Part shown: piece after piece, positions 6,825 through 11,612 of the stretch
How positions within the stretch are numbered: position 1 is the first letter of the stretch
How the letters are laid out: each line of letters starts with the position of its first letter
Source of the DNA: Actinomycetospora sp.
Lineage (GTDB): Bacteria > Actinomycetota > Actinomycetes > Mycobacteriales > Pseudonocardiaceae
NCBI GenBank assembly: GCA_025925615.1
Contig: JAICLN010000089.1
Coordinates: 1 to 11,612, forward strand
Length of the DNA stretch: 11,612 bases
Direction of reading: 5' to 3'
The notes under the pieces: model-generated
What the model was told of the DNA's origin: nothing
Database searches by the model: none
The model's input: the letters and a program-made list of their open reading frames with translations, nothing else
Made by a program: the position numbers and the translations under genes

Positions 6825-7588
6825 TTGCCGGACCACTGCGGGGCGCGCTTCTCCGACCTGGCCAGGCCGCCCTCCCGGGCGTCGGCGCTCTCCCCCACCG
6901 CGACCGCGAGCCGGTCGTTGACCTCCCAGGCGGCCGGTTCCCCGTCGGTGGCGGCCACCCGCGCGACGCTCTTGGCGGCCTGCACCGCCAGCGGCGCGTT
7001 CTGCCCGACCCGGTCGGCCAGCGCCACGGCAGCGTCGCGCACCGTGCCGGGGTCGACGACCCGGTTGACGAGCCCGAGCGCGTGCGCCCGCTCGACCGGG
7101 ATCGGCTCCCCGACCATGAGGTACTCCAGGGCGAGGGCCCGGGGAATGCGCAGGCCGAGCCGGAGCGCACCGCCGGAGGCGGCGAAGAGCCCGATGCCGA
7201 CCTCGGGCAGCCCGAACCGTGCTGCCGAGGAGGCGACCACCAGGTCGCAGGCGAGCACGATCTCGAAGCCCCCGCCGAGCGCGGCACCGTTGACCGCGGC
7301 GATCAGCGGCTTCCCGAAATCCCGGCGCACGATCCCGGCGAAGCCACCCGGGACGCCGTTGATGGCCCCGGCCTGCCCCGCCTGGACGGCCGTGAGGTCC
7401 ATCCCGGCACAGAAGACCTTCTGGCCCGAGCCGGTCAGGACGACCGCACGCACCTCGTCGTCGCGTTCGAGCTCGTCGAACGCCGTGGAGAGGCTCTCGG
7501 CCGTCTCCAGGTCGATGGCGTTGGCCCGGTCCGGGCGATCGATGGTCACCACCGCGACGTGACCGCGGCGATCGGTCGTGGCACCCAT
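6821..7588 (-). CDS. Enoyl-CoA hydratase/isomerase family protein (crotonase)
   Basis: A 255-aa crotonase. The oxyanion-hole segments are FCAGMDL (59-65) and LGGGFEIVLACDL with the glycine triplet at 105-107. Both hydratase acid/base glutamates are present: Glu109 in GGGFE and Glu129 in GLPEVGIG. Hydration of an enoyl-CoA is therefore plausible, unlike the second crotonase in this operon. The ATG start has a strong GGAGGAG 5 nt upstream. It is the first gene of the run, located just downstream of the AT-rich promoter-like segment, and its TGA overlaps the ligase GTG. The C-terminal EGGLARSEKRAPQWSGK resembles crotonases that end in a KR.P.W.G signature. It is probably cytoplasmic. The acyl chain is unknown. 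Confidence 0.94.
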   Translation of the reverse strand: MGATTDRRGHVAVVTIDRPDRANAIDLETAESLSTAFDELERDDEVRAVVLTGSGQKVFCAGMDLTAVQAGQAGAINGVPGGFAGIVRRDFGKPLIAAVNGAALGGGFEIVLACDLVVASSAARFGLPEVGIGLFAASGGALRLGLRIPRALALEYLMVGEPIPVERAHALGLVNRVVDPGTVRDAAVALADRVGQNAPLAVQAAKSVARVAATDGEPAAWEVNDRLAVAVGESADAREGGLARSEKRAPQWSGK

Positions 7589-7609
7589 GGAGGCTCCTCC
7601 GCTCTCGCA

Positions 7610-7650
7610 AGCCTATATATCCGAGCACGTATAATCCGAACACGCAAGAA
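7610..7650 (-). promoter_or_regulatory. Probable promoter/operator of the catabolic operon
   Basis: This is the only AT-rich island in an otherwise very GC-rich window, directly upstream of the first operon gene. On the minus strand, TAGGCT (7615-7610) fits the actinobacterial -10 pattern TANNNT and would place transcription start near 7603, leaving room for the GGAGGAG ribosome binding site. Other AT-rich hexamers overlap it, and I cannot assign a -35 with confidence. Two direct repeats (plus-strand ATCCGAGCACG and ATCCGAACACG) lie in the -15 to -42 zone, where a regulator would bind. Confidence 0.45.
7619..7644. repeat. 11-bp direct repeat pair, candidate regulator-binding site
   Basis: Copy 1 is ATCCGAGCACG at 7619-7629 and copy 2 is ATCCGAACACG at 7634-7644. 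They match at 10 of 11 positions with a centre-to-centre spacing of 15 bp. The arrangement is direct, not inverted. Their position just upstream of the TAGGCT hexamer makes an operator or activator site likely. No regulator gene is present in the window to match it. Confidence 0.5.
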
Positions 7651-7693
7651 CTCGGCGAGGATCGACCCCGGGCAGCCGAGGACGATCGGCCGG

Positions 7694-9085
7694 TCAGCCG
7701 AACCGACGTGGCCCGCCCGCCTCGTCGTCGGGAGCCCATCCGGGATCCCCGGCGCGGGCGAACGCGACCCACGCGCCCAGCATCTCGTCGGAGAGCTCCC
7801 GGGGCGGGTCCTCCCCGAGGAGCGCGTCCGGCCCGGAGGCGGCGTCGAGGGTGCCGAAGACGAAGGGCAGCTCGAGGCCGTGGCAGGCGCCGAGTCGTCC
7901 GCCGAAGCTGGGCGACCTCCACCCGAACTCATAGCGGTGGCCCCGACCCCGGTGGCCGGCCACCAGCCGGCGAGCCGGGCCGCCGAAGAGCAGGTCGGTG
8001 ACGACGCTCGCGTAGCGCTCACCCGGCGACCCGGTCGCCTGGGCGAGCAGCCGGTCGGCGTCGGGGTGGACGCCGGCGAGCGCGGCCCGGGCCTGGTCCT
8101 CGCCCATCGCCCCGAGCGCGCCGGTGGGGGCGAGGTAGAGGTTCATCTCCTCGTCGTTCGCGCCGGCGAGCAGGTCGACCTCCGCCCCGCCTCCCGCCTC
8201 GATCGCCCCGAGCGGTGCGACGGGGAGGACGTCGTCACCGATGACCGGCGCGAGCACGCCCACCCCGAAGCCCGGGTCCACGCCATCGGGGCCCCGCAGG
8301 TCTCCCCGCCGCGTCGGGGCGGAGACGGCGTCGAGGGCGGTGAGCGCGTCGGCGATCGGGCGCTCCCGCACCGCGGCGGCGTCGGTCCCCGCGCCCAGTT
8401 CGTCGGTGAACCGGACGGCGAACGCCTGCATCATCTCCATGCTGCGGACCACCTCCGCGCCGCCGCTCTGGACGATCGCCCGGTCGAAGAGCCCCGTGGC
8501 CAGCGGAGATCCGAGCAGCGCCCCGATCGACATGGCACCCGCCGACTCCCCGAACACCGTGACGGCATGCGGGTCGCCGCCGAAGGCCGCCGCGTTCTCG
8601 CGCACCCAGGCCAGGGCCGCGAGCTGGTCGCGCAGGCCGATGTTCGTGGCGCCGCCGGGCAGCGGGAGGAACCCCTCGACGCCCAGCCGGTAGGTCACCG
8701 ACACCAGCACCACGCCCGCGCGGGCGAGCGCGGTCCCGTCGTAGACCGGGGCGCCGGGCTCGCCGGCGAGGAACGCGCCGCCGTGCAGGAACACCATGAC
8801 CGGCAGGCCCGCTCCGCCGGGTGTCCAGACGTCGACGGTCAGGTAGTCGTCGCCGGGGCGCCAGCCGTGGCCGAGGATCGGGCTGAGGTCGAAACCCGGG
8901 ATGCCGCGCGAGGGTTGCGGCGCGTTCGGGCCGGGGTGACCGGCATCGCGCACGCCGTCCCACCGCGGCGCGGGCTCGGGCCCGGCGAACCGGACCGGCG
9001 GGGCGGCGTAGGGCACCCCGAGGAACCGGTGCACCCCGTCCTGCTCGACCCCGCGAACCCGACCCGCCGTCGTCCGTGCCTCCAT
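7694..9085 (-). CDS. Type-B carboxylesterase
   Basis: A 463-aa carboxylesterase/lipase family (type B) protein, slightly shorter than the typical 480-550. The nucleophile is Ser181 in FGESAGAMS. The oxyanion segment is FLHGGAFLAGE (99-109), the likely histidine is His402 in GACHGLELPF, and the acid is probably in ANDEEMN. The N-terminal GRVRGVEQDGVHRFLGVPYA is the usual family opening. There is no signal peptide, so it is intracellular unlike many secreted esterases. The ATG start has AGGA close upstream with only about 3 nt spacing, so initiation may be modest. It ends 105 nt before the operon's first gene, and the likely operon promoter lies in that gap. It may be transcribed separately but serve the same pathway by releasing an acid from an ester. 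The substrate is unknown. Confidence 0.93.
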   Translation of the reverse strand: MEARTTAGRVRGVEQDGVHRFLGVPYAAPPVRFAGPEPAPRWDGVRDAGHPGPNAPQPSRGIPGFDLSPILGHGWRPGDDYLTVDVWTPGGAGLPVMVFLHGGAFLAGEPGAPVYDGTALARAGVVLVSVTYRLGVEGFLPLPGGATNIGLRDQLAALAWVRENAAAFGGDPHAVTVFGESAGAMSIGALLGSPLATGLFDRAIVQSGGAEVVRSMEMMQAFAVRFTDELGAGTDAAAVRERPIADALTALDAVSAPTRRGDLRGPDGVDPGFGVGVLAPVIGDDVLPVAPLGAIEAGGGAEVDLLAGANDEEMNLYLAPTGALGAMGEDQARAALAGVHPDADRLLAQATGSPGERYASVVTDLLFGGPARRLVAGHRGRGHRYEFGWRSPSFGGRLGACHGLELPFVFGTLDAASGPDALLGEDPPRELSDEMLGAWVAFARAGDPGWAPDDEAGGPRRFG

Positions 9086-9279
9086 ACGTCCTGCCTACCT
9101 CAGTCCGTCGGGCGGCGCGGATGGGACGTGTCGTTCCGCAGCGGTCGGGCGAGGAGCGCGACGACCTCAGCAGGAGGCGGGAGCCGGCCGAGCACTCCGC
9201 GAGGGTCCTCGAGGGGCCGGGTCTCGACGAGGTTCGTCCTCACAGCGAGCACTTGCGGCGCCAACACCAGTCGCTCGGG

Positions 9280-9561
9280 CTAGGCGACGGGGCGCGTGCC
9301 GATGAGGACGCGCAGCGCGTCGAGCACGGCGAGGAGCCGGTCGTCGGGCGAGGTGGCGTGCCACCTCGGATCGAGGCGGTCGCAGAGGCGGGCGAGGAGG
9401 GCCGAGTGGCCGGGCCCGGCCTCGTCGACCCGGTCGTAGACGGCGTCGAGCAGGTCGACGACCGCGTCGGCGAGGCCGGGCACGAGGCCGTCGAGCCGTT
9501 CACCGGGCTCGAGGACCCCACCGGCGGCGGGACCCGGACCCCCCGCGTCGTGAATGGTCAC
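9280..9561 (-). CDS. Unrecognised small protein (93 aa)
   Basis: A 93-aa acidic, probably helical protein that I do not recognise. The N-terminal 20 residues are Gly/Pro-rich. Residues about 20-90 form Leu/Val/Asp-rich amphipathic stretches such as GLADAVVDLLDAV and DRLLAVLDALRVLIG. There is no membrane segment, cysteine pair or known motif. Third codon positions are almost all G or C, supporting real coding. The GTG start lacks a Shine-Dalgarno but has TAGCCT 6 nt upstream, which fits a leaderless transcript. The 194 nt between this gene and the carboxylesterase start (9086-9279) shows no gene, only a short cctcg...cgagg inverted pair. No function is proposed. Confidence 0.6.
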   Translation of the reverse strand: MTIHDAGGPGPAAGGVLEPGERLDGLVPGLADAVVDLLDAVYDRVDEAGPGHSALLARLCDRLDPRWHATSPDDRLLAVLDALRVLIGTRPVA

Positions 9562-9567
9562 GAGACC

Positions 9568-9573
9568 AGGCTA
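9568..9573 (-). promoter_or_regulatory. Leaderless-type -10 hexamer (TAGCCT)
   Basis: TAGCCT on the minus strand lies 6 nt before the GTG of the 93-aa gene, so the predicted transcription start coincides with the start codon. No good -35 is evident. Confidence 0.45.
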
Positions 9574-9633
9574 GGGCCTCCGGGCTGCCCACCGTGAGCG
9601 CTGCGTGGCCGTCTCGTCCCATCGACGTCCGCG

Positions 9634-9927
9634 TCAGCCGGCCCGGCGGGGCTCCCAGCGGCGCAGCGCCTCCAATGCGAGTCCGGCACCCAGCGCGACG
9701 GGGGCATCGATCAGCCCGGTGACGATCAGCGCCGTCGTCCCGAGGAAGACCGGGATCCGCCCGGGCAGGACGTCGCGGGCCACCTGCACCGTCGAGATCA
9801 ACGCGCCGCTCACGGTCTCGGCCCACCCGGCGGTCCCCTCGCCGTTCGGGACCGGACGGGGAGCCACCTCCGGGGCCGCTCCGATCGGGGTGGCCGGGAC
9901 CTCCGTCGCCTTCTGCGTCTTCGCCAT
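9634..9927 (-). CDS. Small protein with hydrophobic C-terminal half (97 aa)
   Basis: A 97-aa protein with a polar, Pro/Ala-rich N-terminal third (MAKTQKATEVP onward). A hydrophobic C-terminal stretch, FLGTTALIVTGLIDAPVALG AGLA (about residues 65-88), could be one bent or two short membrane helices, followed by the basic tail RRWEPRRAG. The positive tail suggests an inside-facing C-terminus. I do not recognise a family. ATG at 9927 is chosen because TAGCGT, a TANNNT -10, lies 7 nt upstream (leaderless pattern). The frame stays open further upstream into the repeat region, but that extension has no start signal and carries the repeats rather than protein-like sequence. It is divergent from the PPOX gene, with the tandem repeats between them. 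Confidence 0.65.
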   Translation of the reverse strand: MAKTQKATEVPATPIGAAPEVAPRPVPNGEGTAGWAETVSGALISTVQVARDVLPGRIPVFLGTTALIVTGLIDAPVALGAGLALEALRRWEPRRAG

Positions 9928-9934
9928 CCGAGGG

Positions 9935-9940
9935 ACGCTA
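9935..9940 (-). promoter_or_regulatory. Leaderless-type -10 hexamer (TAGCGT)
   Basis: TAGCGT on the minus strand, 7 nt before the ATG of the 97-aa gene. This spacing puts the transcription start at or next to the start codon. The -35 region is not recognisable. Confidence 0.45.
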
Positions 9941-9998
9941 CGCCGAGGGTGGGTCAGCGGCCCCGTCCTCGACGTCACGGTTGCCGTGGAGGGTCCCG

Positions 9999-10157
9999 CC
10001 CTCGACGAGGGGCACACGGCGCAGCCCAGCCGGCCCGCCGAGATGCCCACTGTGCCCCTGATCATCGCGGCAGGGACAGAGCTCGATCCCACCCTCGACG
10101 AGGGGCACCTGAAGCAGCCCAGCCGGCCCGCCGAGATGCCTGATGTGCCCCTGATCA
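9999..10157. repeat. Tandem pair of 66-bp structured repeats, 93-nt period
   Basis: Unit 1 is 9999-10064 and unit 2 is 10092-10157. They differ at only 7 of 66 positions, in two short blocks (10016-10021 and 10048-10050 in unit 1), separated by a 27-nt spacer. Each starts with the palindrome CCCTCG-A-CGAGGG (9999-10011; 10092-10104). Each also carries complementary arms AGGGGCAC and GTGCCCCT (10008-10015 with 10052-10059; 10101-10108 with 10145-10152) around an identical 26-nt core, and ends in TGATCA. The pair fills the gap between two divergent genes whose -10 hexamers flank it. The period is a multiple of three, but I see no protein reason for it. It could be a palindromic repeat family, operator pair or structured RNA. 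Confidence 0.85.
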
Positions 10158-10194
10158 ACTCGAGCTGGGCGACGAAGAACGCCGGTCCCGCCGC

Positions 10195-10200
10195 TACGCT
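10195..10200 (+). promoter_or_regulatory. Leaderless-type -10 hexamer (TACGCT)
   Basis: TACGCT lies 7 nt before the GTG of the PPOX-type gene, consistent with transcription starting at the start codon. It supports this start over upstream in-frame codons. No clear -35 is seen. Confidence 0.5.
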
Positions 10201-10207
10201 CGCCCGG

Positions 10208-10588
10208 GTGAGCATCGCGGTGGCCCCGGAGGACCTGGCCGACGCCGTCGCGCGGATGGGCCCGGCCTACCTGTTGACGCTCGGCGACCGGCCCCGGCCC
10301 CACGTCGGGGCCGTCCACGCGGTGGTGGTCGACGGCGTCGTCCGAGTCAGCGGGGTGGGCCGGACGGCGCTGGGTGACGTCGCCGGGCACGACGCGGTCA
10401 CCCTGCTCTGGGCCGCGCTCGACCCGGACGGGTACTCGCTGATCGTCGACGGCACCGCCACCGTCGAGGGCGACCGGGTCGACGTCGTCGCCGACCGCGC
10501 CGTCCTCCACCGACCAAGGGTGGCCCCGGAGCCCGGCCCGGGTGCCTGCGCGTCCGACTGCGTCGAGCTCCCGGTCGGGTCCGGCTGA
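10208..10588 (+). CDS. Pyridoxamine-5'-phosphate-oxidase-like split-barrel protein
   Basis: A 126-aa protein with the small PPOX/FMN-binding split-barrel pattern. Helix APEDLADAVARMG is followed by strand AYLLTLGDRPRPHVGAV, then VVRVSGVGRT, HDAVTLLWAALDP and GYSLIVDGTATVE. The family includes FMN-, F420- and heme-binding members, and the cofactor cannot be told here. The GTG start is chosen from the family-like beginning and the TACGCT hexamer 7 nt upstream. The frame remains open upstream through the tandem repeats, so an N-terminal extension is possible but not supported. The C-terminal tail (PEPGPGACASDCVELP) contains two cysteines four apart, whose role is unknown. It converges on the 117-aa gene with only 8 nt between stops, and no terminator is visible there. 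Confidence 0.82.
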   Translation: MSIAVAPEDLADAVARMGPAYLLTLGDRPRPHVGAVHAVVVDGVVRVSGVGRTALGDVAGHDAVTLLWAALDPDGYSLIVDGTATVEGDRVDVVADRAVLHRPRVAPEPGPGACASDCVELPVGSG

Positions 10589-10596
10589 GCCGAGGG

Positions 10597-10950
10597 TCAC
10601 CCCCGGGCGTCGGCCTGCTCGAGCAGCGCGAGCGCGAATCCGGTCGCCGCCGACGCCGACGCGCGGGACACGTCGCCCGCCTCCAGGGCGTCCGCGGTCG
10701 CGCGCAGCCAGACGATCAGGGGCTCCCCGACGCTCGGGGACAGCGCGACGATCCACGCCGCCGTGCGCGCTCGGGCGTCGGCGACGTGCTCGGACGACCC
10801 GTCGTCGTACCGGGCGACGACCTCGGGGCGGGACGCCAGCAGCCCCGTCGTACCCCACCGCCCCTCCGGGGTCCGCCCGCGCAGCGCCTCCAGCCGGTCG
10901 GCGGCCGACCGGAGCAGCGCACCGTCGGGCTCGGGTCCGGGAAGGGTCAC
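10597..10950 (-). CDS. Actinobacterial protein of unknown function (117 aa)
   Basis: A 117-aa protein, largely helical. The central TPEGRWGTTGLLASRPEVVARY is followed by ARTAAWIVALSPSVGEPLIVWLRATADALE. This resembles small uncharacterised proteins that I recall from actinomycetes and their phages, but no function is known to me. The GTG at 10950 is chosen because GAGAGGGAG lies just upstream. An in-frame ATG at 11007 would add 19 Thr/Pro/His-rich residues and lacks such a site. A short GC hairpin (10982-10996, 6-bp stem, 3-nt loop) sits 31 nt upstream in the presumed leader. It is divergent from the EF-G-like gene and convergent with the PPOX gene. Confidence 0.7.
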   Translation of the reverse strand: MTLPGPEPDGALLRSAADRLEALRGRTPEGRWGTTGLLASRPEVVARYDDGSSEHVADARARTAAWIVALSPSVGEPLIVWLRATADALEAGDVSRASASAATGFALALLEQADARG

Positions 10951-11038
10951 GGGGCTCCCTCTCGGGGTGGGCGTGGTCGTGCGGGCATGGTGCCCGTCCC
11001 CGGCCATACACGCTCAGGGCTTGCCGTGACCTGGCTCA

Positions 11039-11054
11039 CTCCAGTGAACTGGAG
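11039..11054. promoter_or_regulatory. Perfect 7-2-7 inverted repeat upstream of the EF-G-like gene
   Basis: CTCCAGT-GA-ACTGGAG is a perfect inverted repeat at 11039-11054. Its right arm contains GGAG of the GGAGG at 11051-11055, which is the candidate ribosome binding site for the GTG at 11066. It could be an operator, or an RNA hairpin limiting translation. A weak TTGCCG lies at 11021-11026, but no convincing -10 was found. Confidence 0.6.
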
Positions 11055-11107
11055 GCGACGGTGCGGTGTCCGGACGTCGTGCCGACGAGCGCGACGAGGT
11101 GGTCGTC

Positions 11108-11612
11108 ATGGGTGCACGGACGGCGGGCGAGACGGCCCGGAGAGCGCGCGGGGCGGGGACCGACCTGGCCCCCGACGATCCGGCCGGGCTGCGCTCGGTC
11201 GCGGTGGTCGGGCCGATGGCCGCGGGCAAGACCACCCTGGTCGAGGAACTGCTCGCGGCGTCGGGGGCGATCTCCCGCGCGGGGTCGGTGGCCGCCGGGA
11301 CCACCGTGACCGACCACGACGCCGATGCGCGCCGCCAGCAGCGCTCGGTGTCGCTGGCCGTCGCCTCGCTCAGCCACCGCGGCACGAAGATCAACCTCGT
11401 GGACACCCCGGGCTGCCCGGACTTCCTCGCCGAGGTCCGGGCCGGGCTCCGCGCCGCCGACGCGGTGCTGTTCGTGGTCGGGACGGCCGACGCGGCGGAG
11501 GGCGCCGCCGCCCCGACGTCGGCCCTGCTCGCCGAGTGCCGGCGGGCCGGACTGCCCGCGGTGCTCGTCCTGACCCGTCTCGACCACGCCCGCGCCGACG
11601 AGACCGCGGCCT
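11108..11612 (+). CDS. EF-G-like translational GTPase, N-terminal part, cut by right edge
   Basis: 168 codons of a GTPase domain related to elongation factor G, resembling the second actinobacterial paralogue (FusA2/EF-G2 type). P-loop VGPMAAGKTTL is canonical. Switch I GTTVTDHDADARRQQRSVSL lacks the RGIT of EF-G. G3 is DTPGCPDF, where the usual catalytic His is Cys. G4 is LTRLDH rather than NKMD. These changes suggest altered GTP hydrolysis and nucleotide contacts, and that this is not the housekeeping EF-G. The ATG at 11108 has GAGG 8 nt upstream. An in-frame GTG at 11066, preceded by GGAGG 10 nt upstream, would add 14 residues and may be the true start. The G2' insert and domains II-V lie beyond the window. 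Confidence 0.85.
   Translation, partial: MGARTAGETARRARGAGTDLAPDDPAGLRSVAVVGPMAAGKTTLVEELLAASGAISRAGSVAAGTTVTDHDADARRQQRSVSLAVASLSHRGTKINLVDTPGCPDFLAEVRAGLRAADAVLFVVGTADAAEGAAAPTSALLAECRRAGLPAVLVLTRLDHARADETAA

Noticed and set aside
7645..7693. Intrinsic terminator after the carboxylesterase
   Set aside because: CTCGGC and GCCGAG can pair, but the loop is about 18 nt and there is no U-tract, so it is too weak to call.
9188..9195. CCGAGCAC upstream of the carboxylesterase, same 8-mer as in the operon repeat at 7621-7628
   Set aside because: A single GC-rich 8-mer without the AT-rich flank or second copy is easily explained by chance.
9167..9364. A 65-codon minus-strand frame in the gap before the 93-aa gene
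   Set aside because: Almost entirely Arg/Ala/Pro, overlapping the better-supported 93-aa gene in another frame, no start signal.
9999..10157. CRISPR-like repeat and spacer
   Set aside because: Only two imperfect 66-bp copies with one 27-nt spacer, too long for CRISPR repeats, and no cas gene in view.
9999..10157. Insertion-sequence ends or MITE
   Set aside because: The 8-nt complementary arms lie inside each unit, there are no target-site duplications that I can identify, and no transposase fragment is nearby.
9605..10207. N-terminal extension of the PPOX protein containing a 31-residue repeat
   Set aside because: The frame is open and the 93-nt period is a multiple of three, but it would be antisense to the 97-aa gene, most repeat differences change residues, and the TACGCT hexamer plus family-like beginning support the start at 10208. 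I cannot fully exclude it.
9938..11011. A 357-codon minus-strand open frame spanning the repeats and the PPOX gene
   Set aside because: It runs antisense to the PPOX gene and through the tandem repeats, has shadow-like composition and no family features.

Overview
The window is very GC-rich by eye. Starts are mixed ATG, GTG and TTG, several genes appear leaderless (TANNNT hexamer 6-7 nt before the start codon), and there is an F420-type luciferase-like oxidoreductase and an EF-G paralogue. Together these point to a high-GC actinomycete. A Pseudonocardiaceae-type host is my guess from the general look of the proteins, not something the sequence proves.

Layout, positions 1-7588, all on the minus strand (transcribed right to left): an eight-gene run that looks like one catabolic operon. 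In order of transcription it holds a crotonase-family enoyl-CoA hydratase (6821-7588), an acyl-CoA synthetase (5280-6824), an alpha/beta hydrolase (4463-5296), an LLM-class flavin/F420 oxidoreductase (3412-4413), a BadH-like SDR dehydrogenase (2597-3379), a glutaryl-CoA-dehydrogenase-like acyl-CoA dehydrogenase (1392-2558), a second crotonase-fold protein that lacks both hydratase glutamates (664-1395), and an amidase-signature enzyme cut by the left edge (1-740). Most junctions overlap or are shorter than 50 nt. The only AT-rich island in the window, with an 11-bp direct repeat, sits just upstream of the first gene and is the likely promoter/operator. The genes supply activation to a CoA thioester, dehydrogenation, hydration, alcohol oxidation and hydrolysis. 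This resembles beta-oxidation-like breakdown of a cyclic or dicarboxylic acid. The substrate cannot be read from the sequence.

Positions 7694-9085 (minus): a type-B carboxylesterase upstream of the operon, possibly part of the same catabolic locus.

Positions 9280-11007: small accessory genes. They are an unrecognised 93-aa protein, a 97-aa protein with a hydrophobic C-terminal half, a PPOX-type split-barrel protein on the plus strand, and a 117-aa actinobacterial protein of unknown function. Between the divergent 97-aa and PPOX genes lies a tandem pair of 66-bp repeats with a 93-nt period. Each contains a 13-bp palindrome and a long-range hairpin; this is the least explained structure in the window.

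Positions 11066-11612 (plus): the start of an EF-G-like translational GTPase with divergent G motifs, preceded by a perfect 7-2-7 inverted repeat that overlaps a possible ribosome binding site. No tRNA, rRNA, transposase, phage gene or CRISPR array was seen.
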